This document shows, piece after piece, positions 6,572-14,142 of a stretch of DNA of 25,334 nucleotides (its first letter is position 1; each line of letters begins with the position of its first letter). Made by a program: the position numbers and the translations under genes. The notes beneath the pieces were generated by a model. It had not been told where the DNA came from. It saw only the letters and a list, made by a program, of their open reading frames with translations, and searched no databases. This stretch comes from Flavobacteriales bacterium UBA1820 (GTDB lineage Bacteria; Bacteroidota; Bacteroidia; Flavobacteriales; UBA1820). The stretch lies in NCBI GenBank assembly GCA_002314265.1, contig DCEW01000096.1, positions 2,709 to 28,042 of the forward strand, read 5' to 3'.

Positions 6572-7567
6572 TCAACGATTCAGTTCCACAAAACAACGGA
6601 AACGCTCCGCCGCCCGCCCGCTTTCGAGGGATTCCCGCGCCTTGGCCCGTGCCTCCTCCCACGAAAGCGCCGGATCGAGCGTACGGATGGCAAAAGCCGC
6701 ATTGGCCTGCACACAATCGCTCTGCCCGGGACTCGCCGTGCCTTCGAGCACTGCGTCGAAGATACGGGCAGCCTGTTCGACCGTCTCACCCCCCCACAGC
6801 TCGGAAGGGTCGTGCGTGGGAAATCCCAACTCGCCCGGCGTATAAACGCTTTCCCCCCACGGCGAAGCGACTTTTACGTCCGAGGTGAGCGACACTTCGT
6901 CGTAGCCGTCCAGCGAATGGACGATCGTACAGTCGATGCCATTCTGCTGGCAGATGTAGTGGTACAGGCGGAGCAGCTTGAGGTTGTACACCCCGAGCAA
7001 CTGATGGCGGGGCATCACCGGATTGACCAGCGGTCCCAGCATGTTGAAAAACGTCCGCACGCCCAGCGCCCGCCGCACGCCGCCCACGCTCTTGAGCGCC
7101 GGGCTGAAAAACGGCGCGTGGAGGTAGCATACCCCGCTTCGGTCGAAACTGCGACGCAGACGGTCGATGTCGTCGGTAAAACGCACCCCGTGCGCTTCGA
7201 GGACATTGGAAGCCCCGCTGACCGAACTGGCTCCGTAGTTCCCGTGCTTGATCACGCGGTATCCCGCCCCGGCCACCACGAAACACGTCGCAGTCGATAT
7301 GTTGAACGTATTTTTCCCGTCGCCGCCCGTGCCGACGATGTCGATGGCCTGCGAAGCGTCCAGGTCGACCGCCACACGGCGTTCCAGAAGGGCGTCCCGA
7401 AACCCGGAAAGTTCCTCGGTAGTGATGCTGCGCATCAGGAACACGGTCATGAAGGCCGAGAGCTGGCAGTCGTTGTACTTTCCGTCGGAAATATTGAGCA
7501 ATACCTCCCGCGCCTGCGCCCGGGTGAGATTGCGGTGGTCGAACATCTGATAAAGTATTTCTTTCAT
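6572..7567 (-). CDS. trpD: Anthranilate phosphoribosyltransferase
   Basis: This is a 331-residue enzyme that joins anthranilate to PRPP. The PRPP-binding loop IVGTGGDGKNTFNIST (about 77-92) and the KHGN motif (107-110) are present, as is the metal-binding DEVSL segment later on. The Trp-D amidotransferase domain is not fused here; TrpG is separate. The spacer from trpG is 65 bases, purine-rich, and carries no Shine-Dalgarno site. Length matches the family. Confidence 0.97.
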   Translation of the reverse strand: MKEILYQMFDHRNLTRAQAREVLLNISDGKYNDCQLSAFMTVFLMRSITTEELSGFRDALLERRVAVDLDASQAIDIVGTGGDGKNTFNISTATCFVVAGAGYRVIKHGNYGASSVSGASNVLEAHGVRFTDDIDRLRRSFDRSGVCYLHAPFFSPALKSVGGVRRALGVRTFFNMLGPLVNPVMPRHQLLGVYNLKLLRLYHYICQQNGIDCTIVHSLDGYDEVSLTSDVKVASPWGESVYTPGELGFPTHDPSELWGGETVEQAARIFDAVLEGTASPGQSDCVQANAAFAIRTLDPALSWEEARAKARESLESGRAAERFRCFVELNR

Positions 7568-7632
7568 GGACTTGTCTGATTTTCTATTGGATTCTTCTGC
7601 TTGTCTGTTTGCTTGCCCGTCCGCTTTTTCTT

Positions 7633-8214
7633 CTATTTCCCGGCCGGGTATTTCTCAAGCCAATTTTTCAGGATGAGCCCCCCCTTGGGGGTCAGCACGC
7701 TCTCCGGATGGAACTGTACGCCCCGCACGTCGTACCGACGGTGCCGCAAAGCCATCACCTGACCCATCGGATCGCGCGCCGTTACCTCCAGTTCGGCAGG
7801 AAACCCTTCTTCATCCACCACCCACGAGTGGTAACGCCCGGCCAAAAACTCCTCGCCCAGTCCCTCGAAGATCGGATCGGGAGCCACCACCCGCACCGGG
7901 GTGGCCACGCCGTGATAGACATTCTCCAGATTGCGCAGCCGCGCTCCGAAACGTTCCCCGATGGCCTGCTCGCCCAGGCAAATCCCGAGAATGCTCCTGC
8001 AGTGGGCATAGCGGGCCAAATATTCGGGAAGAATGCCCGATTCGCACGGCAATCCCGGACCGGGGGAAATGATGACCCGGGGATATTCTCCGGCTTGTTC
8101 GGGCGTGATCTCATCGTTGCGCCGTACCTCGACCGGATACCCCAACGAACGCACCAGCGAGGCGATGTTGTAGGTAAACGAATCGTAATTGTCCAGTATC
8201 AGTATCTTTTCCAT
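7633..8214 (-). CDS. trpG: Anthranilate synthase glutamine amidotransferase subunit
   Basis: This is a 193-residue class I glutamine amidotransferase that hydrolyses glutamine and passes ammonia to TrpE. The triad is visible: nucleophile C79 in GICLGEQAIG, and H169 and E171 in VQFHPES. PGPG (51-54) forms the oxyanion region. In many bacteria such a subunit also serves p-aminobenzoate synthesis (PabA role); that cannot be judged here. It lies 18 bases after trpE and 65 bases before trpD. Confidence 0.96.
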   Translation of the reverse strand: MEKILILDNYDSFTYNIASLVRSLGYPVEVRRNDEITPEQAGEYPRVIISPGPGLPCESGILPEYLARYAHCRSILGICLGEQAIGERFGARLRNLENVYHGVATPVRVVAPDPIFEGLGEEFLAGRYHSWVVDEEGFPAELEVTARDPMGQVMALRHRRYDVRGVQFHPESVLTPKGGLILKNWLEKYPAGK

Positions 8215-8232
8215 CTTTGTTGTCTCGTTTTA

Positions 8233-9639
8233 TCATTTGGCATATTCTTCGGCGCGATCGACAGCCGCCATCAGCGCACCGAGTTTGTTGTTGACCTCGG
8301 AAAGCTCGCTGCGGGGATCCGAATGCGCCACGATCCCGGCTCCCCCCTGGCAATACAAACGCTGGCCGAGGGAAAGAAAACTCCGGATGGTGATGGCCTG
8401 GTTGAGCGACCCGTCCAGACCGATGTACCCGATGCACCCTCCGTAGAGGCCCCGCGGATGGGGTTCCATCTCGTCGATCAGTTGGATGGCGCGTACCTTC
8501 GGCGCGCCGCTGAGCGTCCCGGCAGGAAACGTATCGGCCAGCAGGCGGATCGGGTCCGTCCCTTCCGGCACGTGCGCCGACACCCGGGACACCATGTGGA
8601 TCACGTGCGAATAGAACTGCACCTGGCGGAAAAACTCCACACGCACATCGGTACAGTTGCGTCCCAGGTCGTTGCGCGCCAGATCGACCAGCATCACGTG
8701 CTCGGCATTTTCCTTTTCGTCGCTCAGCAGACGATCGGCCAGCGCGCGGTCGGCTTCGTCGTTGCCCGTGCGGCGGAACGTGCCCGCAATCGGGTCGATG
8801 TACGCCCGATCGCCGGATACCCGCAGGTGCGTCTCGGGCGAAGAACCGAAGATGCGCATCGAGCCAAAATCGAAGTAAAACAGATAAGGCGAAGGGTTGA
8901 TGCTGCGCAGGGCGCGGTACACATTGAATTCGTCCCCGTAAAACGCCCGGCTGAAACGCCGCGAAGGCACGATCTGGAAAACATCGCCGCGCAGAGTGTG
9001 GCGAATGCCCCGGCGCACCATCTCCATGTATTGCTCGTCGCTTACGCTGGATTCGACCGCACCGGCGGCCTGAAACGGATACTGAGCCACGTTTTGATTG
9101 TCCAGCACGGCTTTCAGTTCGTCCATGCGGGAGGTCTGGGAAGGCAGGAGGTTTTCCACGATGGTGAGCGTATTCTTGAAATGGTTCACCACGATCACAA
9201 AACGGAACAGCACCTGCACGATGTCCGGAAGATGGGCGAAGTCCCCTTCCGCCGGGCGGATCTTCACCTTCTCAAAATACCGCACCGCATCGTAAGCCGT
9301 GTAACCGAAAAAACCGTTGATACCCGTCGGATTGTCCTGCGCCGAAAATTGACGGATGTAGGCGGACAATTCGGCCGGAACGTCCGTATCGTCCTCCACC
9401 GGACGCACATCGCGCGTACCGTCGGGATACGTGCGCAGGATGTGCCCTCCCGAGAGGGTAAACGAAGCGATGGGTTCCACCCCGATGAACGAAAAACTGT
9501 TTTGGGTGGTGTGGTAGTCCGAACTCTCCAGCAGCACCGACTGGGGATACAGGTCGCGTACCTTCAGGTAAATGCCCACCGGGGTTTGAAGGTCGGCCGG
9601 GAGGACCCGATAACGGGTCTGGAATGCATATTCTTTCAT
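8233..9639 (-). CDS. trpE: Anthranilate synthase component I
   Basis: This is a 468-residue chorismate-utilising enzyme that makes anthranilate from chorismate with ammonia from TrpG. The N-terminal domain has LLES (36-39), part of the tryptophan feedback site in known TrpE proteins, so allosteric inhibition by Trp is expected. The C-terminal chorismate-binding domain (about 200-460) has IAGTFRRTGND, HVMLVDLARNDLGR and SGAPKVRAIQLIDEMEP. Presence of LLESSD and the trp-operon context favour TrpE over PabB. The spacer from trpB is 29 bases and almost all purine. Confidence 0.97.
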   Translation of the reverse strand: MKEYAFQTRYRVLPADLQTPVGIYLKVRDLYPQSVLLESSDYHTTQNSFSFIGVEPIASFTLSGGHILRTYPDGTRDVRPVEDDTDVPAELSAYIRQFSAQDNPTGINGFFGYTAYDAVRYFEKVKIRPAEGDFAHLPDIVQVLFRFVIVVNHFKNTLTIVENLLPSQTSRMDELKAVLDNQNVAQYPFQAAGAVESSVSDEQYMEMVRRGIRHTLRGDVFQIVPSRRFSRAFYGDEFNVYRALRSINPSPYLFYFDFGSMRIFGSSPETHLRVSGDRAYIDPIAGTFRRTGNDEADRALADRLLSDEKENAEHVMLVDLARNDLGRNCTDVRVEFFRQVQFYSHVIHMVSRVSAHVPEGTDPIRLLADTFPAGTLSGAPKVRAIQLIDEMEPHPRGLYGGCIGYIGLDGSLNQAITIRSFLSLGQRLYCQGGAGIVAHSDPRSELSEVNNKLGALMAAVDRAEEYAK

Positions 9640-9668
9640 GGTTTCTTCTTTTTCTTTCTTTGTGCTCT

Positions 9669-10868
9669 TTACTTTTTGTTTTCAAAACGGCGACGCTCCC
9701 GGATGTAGGTCTCCATGTCCTTGTCCCCGCGTCCCGAAACATTGACCACCACGATGTCCGTCGGGGCGAAATGCATCTGCTCCAGCACCGCCAGTGCATG
9801 GGCCGATTCCAGCGCCGGAATGATCCCCTCGGTACGGGTGAGGCGATAGGCTGCCTCGAGAGCCTGATCGTCGTCAATGGCTACGACCTCCTCGCGCCCC
9901 TCTTCGGCCAGGTAGGCATGCAGCGGTCCTATTCCCGGATAGTCCAGCCCGGCAGAGATCGAATACGGCTCCAGGATCTGCCCGTCCTCGGTCTGCATCA
10001 CCAACGTGCGCGCCCCGTGAATGATCCCTTCGCGTCCCAGACGGATCGTCGCCGCGGAACGTCCGCTGTCGATCCCCTCCCCGCCGGCTTCGGCCGCGAT
10101 CAGCCGCACCGAAGGACTGTTGATGAAATGGTAGAAAGCCCCCGCCGCGTTGCTCCCGCCACCTACGCAGGCGATGACATAATCGGGCTCCTCCCGGCCT
10201 TCCTTCTCCAGCAGCTGGCGGCGTATCTCCTGGGAGATGACCGACTGGAAACGCGCCACCATATCGGGATAAGGATGCGGGCCGACCGTCGAACCGATGA
10301 TGTAATACGTATCCCGAGGATTGCAGCACCAGTCGCGGATGGCCTCGTTGGTAGCATCCTTGAGCGTCTTGTTGCCGCTCTCCACCGAAACGACCTTAGC
10401 CCCGAGCATCTCCATCTTTTCGACATTGGGTCTCTGCCGGGCAATGTCCGTCGCACCCATGTACACCACGCATTCCATGTCCATCAGCGCGCAGACGGTA
10501 GCCGCCGCCACGCCATGCTGCCCGGCGCCCGTCTCGGCGATGATGCGGGTCTTGCCCATCCGGCGGGCCAGCAGGATCTGTCCGATGGTGTTGTTGATCT
10601 TGTGGGCACCGGTATGGTTGAGGTCTTCGCGCTTGAGGTAGATCTTCGCCCCGTAACGCTCGGACAAACGCTTGGCCAGATACAAGGGTGAAGGACGGCC
10701 TACATAGTCCCGCAAGAGCGATTCGAATTCCTGCTGGAACCCCGGGTCGGCCATCTCCCGCAGGTAGGCCCGGCGGAGGTTTTCCACATTGGCGTAAAGC
10801 ACTTCCGGGATAAACGCTCCCCCGAAACGTCCGTAATATCCCTCGAGAGTTACATCGTACTTTTTCAT
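9669..10868 (-). CDS. trpB: Tryptophan synthase beta chain
   Basis: This is a 399-residue PLP enzyme that condenses indole with serine to give tryptophan. K90 in [10 protein letters not shown] is the PLP lysine, E112 in AETGAGQHG is the catalytic Glu, and GGGSN (236-240) binds the PLP phosphate. The N-terminal [12 protein letters not shown] is typical of TrpB1, which pairs with TrpA. It is the first structural gene of the operon, 52 bases after the attenuator terminator. It is therefore the gene most directly controlled by the leader. Start at 10868 follows an A-rich leader with no Shine-Dalgarno site. Confidence 0.97.
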   Translation of the reverse strand: MKKYDVTLEGYYGRFGGAFIPEVLYANVENLRRAYLREMADPGFQQEFESLLRDYVGRPSPLYLAKRLSERYGAKIYLKREDLNHTGAHKINNTIGQILLARRMGKTRIIAETGAGQHGVAAATVCALMDMECVVYMGATDIARQRPNVEKMEMLGAKVVSVESGNKTLKDATNEAIRDWCCNPRDTYYIIGSTVGPHPYPDMVARFQSVISQEIRRQLLEKEGREEPDYVIACVGGGSNAAGAFYHFINSPSVRLIAAEAGGEGIDSGRSAATIRLGREGIIHGARTLVMQTEDGQILEPYSISAGLDYPGIGPLHAYLAEEGREEVVAIDDDQALEAAYRLTRTEGIIPALESAHALAVLEQMHFAPTDIVVVNVSGRGDKDMETYIRERRRFENKK

Positions 10869-10919
10869 CTTTTTCTTTCCTTATGTTTTTCGTTGGTTTT
10901 TTCCGTGATTTTTCCGCAT

Positions 10920-10954
10920 AAAAAAACGGGCTATCGGTGTGTCCGATAGCCCGT
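10920..10954 (-). terminator. trp attenuator terminator hairpin
   Basis: On the minus strand a 12-bp perfect stem (ACGGGCTATCGG, 10954-10943, with its complement 10937-10926) has the 5-base loop ACACA and is followed by a run of T (10926-10920). It lies between the trp leader peptide and trpB, so it would stop transcription before the structural genes unless prevented from folding. Its loop and 3' arm contain CACACCG (10941-10935), complementary to a segment of the leader (11006-11012). Confidence 0.88.
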
Positions 10955-10982
10955 TGATATATTTACTTTGTTTTTCTCTGTC

Positions 10983-11066
10983 CTATATCTGCAAAGCCTG
11001 AGCGCCACACCGTCTCTCCGTCGGTATGCGCCACCACCAAATCATATTTGCAATGCTATGGTTCAT
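10983..11066 (-). CDS. trpL: trp operon leader peptide with three tandem Trp codons
   Basis: This is a 27-codon frame, ATG at 11066 to TAG at 10983, encoding M-N-H-S-I-A-N-M-I-W-W-W-R-I-P at the N-terminus. Residues 10-12 are consecutive Trp codons (TGGTGGTGG, 11039-11031). Trp is rare, so a run of three between a trp promoter and a terminator before trpB is diagnostic of a leader peptide that senses charged tRNA-Trp. The start lies about 20 bases downstream of the -7 element. The stop is 28 bases before the terminator stem, so a ribosome finishing translation would not block that stem. No homology search was made, and the role is inferred from layout. Confidence 0.88.
   Translation of the reverse strand: MNHSIANMIWWWRIPTERRCGAQALQI
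11002..11031 (-). promoter_or_regulatory. trp leader 1:2 pause/anti-antiterminator hairpin
   Basis: GCGCATACCG (11031-11022) pairs with CGGTGTGGCGC (11012-11002): 10 bp including one G-U pair and one bulged G, with a 9-base loop. The 5' arm begins at the last base of the third Trp codon, so a ribosome stalled there would cover it. The 3' arm contains CGGTGTG, which can alternatively pair with CACACCG in the terminator (10941-10935). These are the expected strands 1, 2 and 3 of a classic attenuator. Confidence 0.75.
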
Positions 11067-11085
11067 TTGCTTTGTTTGTTGCGGA

Positions 11086-11116
11086 CAAAGATGAGGATTA
11101 TTCCGAACTGTTCAAA
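11086..11116 (-). promoter_or_regulatory. trp operon promoter
   Basis: On the minus strand: TTTG (11116-11113), a 19-bp spacer, and CATCTTTG (11093-11086), one mismatch from TAnnTTTG. It lies in the 127-base gap between the end of hisIE (11244) and the promoter, so the trp operon has its own start. That gap shows no strong terminator for the his operon. Confidence 0.75.
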
Positions 11117-11243
11117 GAAATTTTTCATTTTTTTTCATCCTCGCATTTCCTCCTGGGGAAAAAAGGCCCGACAAAGCCCCTGTCATCCATTTTCCAGGGA
11201 GAAAATGCGCCGCGAGGAGCAGCCATTGCGCCACCGCCCGTCG

Positions 11244-11858
11244 CTACTTGGCGTGATGACGCTCCTTGAGCACCTCGATCACCTCCTGCAAGGTATGCCC
11301 CTTGGCCACCAGCAGGACGATGTAATGGTACATCAGGTCGGCACACTCGTTCAGGAACAGGTCGCGGTTGTCGTCCTTGGCCTCGATGACCACTTCGACC
11401 GCCTCCTCGCCTACCTTTTGGGCCACCTTGTTGATGCCCCGGGCGATCAGGCGCGCCGTGTAGGACTCCTTGGGATCGTCGTCCTTGCGGCGGTACAGGA
11501 AGTCCTGAAGATAAAACAGAAAATCGGCCGGAGTATTCTTCTCGCCCCAGCACGTATCGCTGCCCGTGTGGCAGGTAGGCCCTACGGGAATCGCCTTGAC
11601 CAGCAGGCTGTCCTGGTCGCAGTCCGAGAGGATGTCCTGCACCAGCAGGAAATGCCCGCTTTCCTCGCCCTTGGTCCACAACCGTCCCCGCGAACGGCTA
11701 AAAAAACAAGCCTTGCCCGTTTCGAGCGTTTTCTGCAGCGACTCGGCATTCATGTATCCCTGCATGAGCACCACCCGCGTGGCAGCATCCTGTACGATCG
11801 CCGGGATGAGCCCCTTGGCATCGTACTTCAGATTTTCGATGTCCGCACTTACTTTCAT
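11244..11858 (-). CDS. hisIE: Bifunctional phosphoribosyl-AMP cyclohydrolase / phosphoribosyl-ATP pyrophosphatase
   Basis: This is a 204-residue fusion for the second and third steps of histidine synthesis. The HisI half (about 1-110) has the metal-site residues in SDCDQDS (C80, D81, D83) and C96/C103 of TCHTGSDTC, plus WTKGEESGH. The HisE half (about 115-204) is an all-helical MazG-like pyrophosphatase with GEEAVEVVIEAKD and ECADLMYH carrying acidic Mg2+ ligands. It is the last gene of the his operon and is separated from hisF by an unusually long 143-base spacer. Confidence 0.96.
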   Translation of the reverse strand: MKVSADIENLKYDAKGLIPAIVQDAATRVVLMQGYMNAESLQKTLETGKACFFSRSRGRLWTKGEESGHFLLVQDILSDCDQDSLLVKAIPVGPTCHTGSDTCWGEKNTPADFLFYLQDFLYRRKDDDPKESYTARLIARGINKVAQKVGEEAVEVVIEAKDDNRDLFLNECADLMYHYIVLLVAKGHTLQEVIEVLKERHHAK

Positions 11859-11974
11859 TTCGTCTGTCTTTTTATGTATCGTTTCTTTCTTTCCGTATTT
11901 TTGGTTTTAACCCCTCTCTCTTTCTGCGTCTGAGTGCTCTTTTATTGCACACCTGCCCTCCAACTCTTTCCTGC

Positions 11975-11988
11975 CCGGCAAAAGCCGG
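11975..11988 (-). other. Short hairpin in the hisF-hisIE spacer
   Basis: CCGGC-TTTT-GCCGG (5-bp stem) lies 13 bases after the hisF stop within the 143-base spacer, by far the longest gap in this operon. No U run and no TAnnTTTG promoter are seen in the spacer. It could affect mRNA stability or processing. Confidence 0.35.
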
Positions 11989-12001
11989 CCGCCTCCTCCC
12001 G

Positions 12002-12757
12002 TCACAAGCGCACCGGAATGCCCCGCGAGGACAGATACCGCTTCACCTGCCCGATGGTCAGTTGCCCGAAATGGAATACCCCGGCCGCCAAAGCCGCATC
12101 GGCGCACCCCTTGTCGAAAGCATCGTAGAACGTCTCCAGCGAGCCTGCCCCGCCCGAAGCGATGACCGGGATGGAGAGTTGCCGGGAAATCTGCGCCGTC
12201 GCCTGACAAGCGAACCCCGCATGGGTCCCGTCGTGATCCATCGAAGTAAACAGGATCTCTCCCGCCCCGCGCTGCTCGGCCTCTCGCGCCCAGGAGAAGA
12301 GTTCCAACGGCGTACGTTCCCTTCCTCCCTTGACATAGACCGCCCACTGGCCGTCCACGCAATGGGCATCGATGGCCACCACCACGCATTGGCTGCCGAA
12401 CCGGCGGGCCAGCCGGTCAATGAGCCCCGGATCGGACACCGCCGAAGAGTTGATCGACACCTTGTCCGCCCCGCGGGCCAGCAGCGCCTCCACGTCCTTT
12501 TCGCTGGAGATACCCCCGCCCACCGTAAACGGGATGTCGATGGCCCGCGCCACGCTTTCCACCCAACGGGTCATCGTCCCGCGGCGGTCAGCACTGGCCG
12601 TAATGTCCAGAAACACCAGTTCGTCCGCGCCTTCGATGCTGTAACGCGAAGCCAGTTCCACGATATCGCCCGCATCGCGCAGCCCGACGAAATTCGTTCC
12701 CTTTACCGTGCGCCCGTCCTTGACATCCAGACAGGGTATGATCCTTTTTGCCAGCAT
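12002..12757 (-). CDS. hisF: Imidazole glycerol phosphate synthase cyclase subunit
   Basis: This is a 251-residue TIM barrel that uses ammonia from HisH to close the imidazole ring and releases AICAR. Catalytic D11 ([10 protein letters not shown]) and D130 (VVVAID) are present, as are TVGGGI and IASGGAGS phosphate loops. I use the ATG at 12757 since [11 protein letters not shown] is the family start; a longer in-frame ATG at 12829 would overlap hisA by about 70 bases. It begins four bases after the hisA stop. Confidence 0.96.
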   Translation of the reverse strand: MLAKRIIPCLDVKDGRTVKGTNFVGLRDAGDIVELASRYSIEGADELVFLDITASADRRGTMTRWVESVARAIDIPFTVGGGISSEKDVEALLARGADKVSINSSAVSDPGLIDRLARRFGSQCVVVAIDAHCVDGQWAVYVKGGRERTPLELFSWAREAEQRGAGEILFTSMDHDGTHAGFACQATAQISRQLSIPVIASGGAGSLETFYDAFDKGCADAALAAGVFHFGQLTIGQVKRYLSSRGIPVRL

Positions 12758-12761
12758 CGCT

Positions 12762-13520
12762 TTATTTCCCGTTTTTGCAAGACACTTCTCCGGAGGCTTC
12801 CGCCCGCGTTTGGTAACGCGCCAATACATCCAGGGCGATCCGCCCCTCGTAAATGGCTTTCCCGACGATCACCGAAGGCACGCCCGAGCGTTGCAACTGG
12901 TCCAGATCGTCCGTGGAGCTCACTCCCCCGGAGGCGATCAGGTGCACCTGCGGAAGGCGTTTGAGGAGCTCTCGGTACAGTCCCATCGAAGGTCCGCCCA
13001 GCATCCCGTCGCACGCTATGTCGGTACACATCAGGTATTTCAAAAAAGGAGCGTACTGCTCCGCCAGCTGGTAAACCGTCGTATCGGTTACCGTTTTCCA
13101 TCCGTGGATGCACACCCGCTCGTCCTTGACATCCGCTCCCAGGATGATCCTGTCGCCCCCGTAGCGCTGCAACCACCCGCGCACCCGCGGCACATCGGTT
13201 ACCGCCAGGCTGCCCACGCAGGCCATCGCCGCTCCGGCGGCAAACACCTGCTCGATGTCCCCATCCGTGTGGATGCCTCCGCCGAAATCCACCGCCAGGG
13301 TCGTCTCCCGGCAGATGCGCTGCAAGACCGCCAGATTGACCGAACGGCCGGCCCGGGCACCGTCCAAGTCCACCACATGCAAACGGGTGAAGCCGGCCCG
13401 GTCATACCCGCGGGCTATCTCCACCGGATCGTCGCCATAGACCTTGCACGCCGAGTAATCCCCTTGCGTCAGACGGACACAACGCCCGTCGATGATGTCG
13501 ATAGCCGGAACGATCGTCAT
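12762..13520 (-). CDS. hisA: ProFAR isomerase
   Basis: This is a 252-residue TIM barrel that performs the Amadori rearrangement of ProFAR to PRFAR. The acid/base pair is D8 (VPAIDI) and D130 (ILGADV); DFGGGI and IASGGVSS are the phosphate loops. The C-terminal about 15 residues ([14 protein letters not shown]) are charged and poorly family-like. The start overlaps the hisH stop by four bases (ATGA), giving translational coupling to its pathway neighbour. Confidence 0.96.
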   Translation of the reverse strand: MTIVPAIDIIDGRCVRLTQGDYSACKVYGDDPVEIARGYDRAGFTRLHVVDLDGARAGRSVNLAVLQRICRETTLAVDFGGGIHTDGDIEQVFAAGAAMACVGSLAVTDVPRVRGWLQRYGGDRIILGADVKDERVCIHGWKTVTDTTVYQLAEQYAPFLKYLMCTDIACDGMLGGPSMGLYRELLKRLPQVHLIASGGVSSTDDLDQLQRSGVPSVIVGKAIYEGRIALDVLARYQTRAEASGEVSCKNGK

Positions 13521-14125
13521 TGCTCTCTTCTGTATTTTTCGATGTTCTTCGATAAGAAATTCTCCAGCACCCGCCGTCCTCCCACCGAGGACTTTTCGGG
13601 ATGGAACTGGCAGCCGAAAAAGTTTTCATGCTCCAGTGCCGCCGCAAAGCGCAGCCCGTAGCAGGTGCAAGCCGCCGCCCGGTCGTTTTCGGGCACGTAG
13701 TACGAATGGACGAAATACATCCACGCCTCCTCGGGCAGTCCCTCGAAAAGGGGGCCTCGAAGCTCCGAGAGCGTATTCCATCCCATGTGCGGGACTTTCA
13801 TCCCGGCGGGAAACCTCCGCACCTCCAGCGGAAAGATACCCAACCCGTCCACCTGGCCTTCCTCGCTGTGGCGGCACATCAGCTGCATGCCCAGGCATAT
13901 CCCCAAGACCGGCTGCCCGAGCGTCGGGATCACCTCCTTGAGTCCGGTTTCAGCCAAGCGGTGCATCGCCGCCTCGGCCTGCCCCACCCCGGGGAAGATC
14001 ACCCGGTCGGCCCGGCGGATCGTCTTTTCCTCCCGAGTGATGCACACCCGCGCACCGAGACGTTCGAGCGCCGTGGCCACCGAAAAGACATTGCCCGCTC
14101 CGTAATCGATAATCGCTACTTCCAT
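13517..14125 (-). CDS. hisH: Imidazole glycerol phosphate synthase glutaminase subunit
   Basis: This is a 202-residue class I amidotransferase partner of HisF. The triad is C77 (LGICLGMQLM), H175 and E177 (CQFHPEKS). The N-terminus MEVAIIDYGAGN at 14125 is the family start; the frame stays open upstream through the antisense-like frame of hisB and that extension is rejected. It lies 17 bases after hisB and shares ATGA with hisA. Confidence 0.96.
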   Translation of the reverse strand: MEVAIIDYGAGNVFSVATALERLGARVCITREEKTIRRADRVIFPGVGQAEAAMHRLAETGLKEVIPTLGQPVLGICLGMQLMCRHSEEGQVDGLGIFPLEVRRFPAGMKVPHMGWNTLSELRGPLFEGLPEEAWMYFVHSYYVPENDRAAACTCYGLRFAAALEHENFFGCQFHPEKSSVGGRRVLENFLSKNIEKYRREQ

Positions 14126-14142
14126 CCTTTCCCGTTTTTTTT

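Noticed and set aside
5735..9708. Very long plus-strand open frames (614 and 699 codons) across the trp genes
   Set aside because: They lie antisense to clearly recognisable trp enzymes. Their translations are Arg/His/Pro-rich with no domain motifs, which is typical of GC-rich antisense frames.
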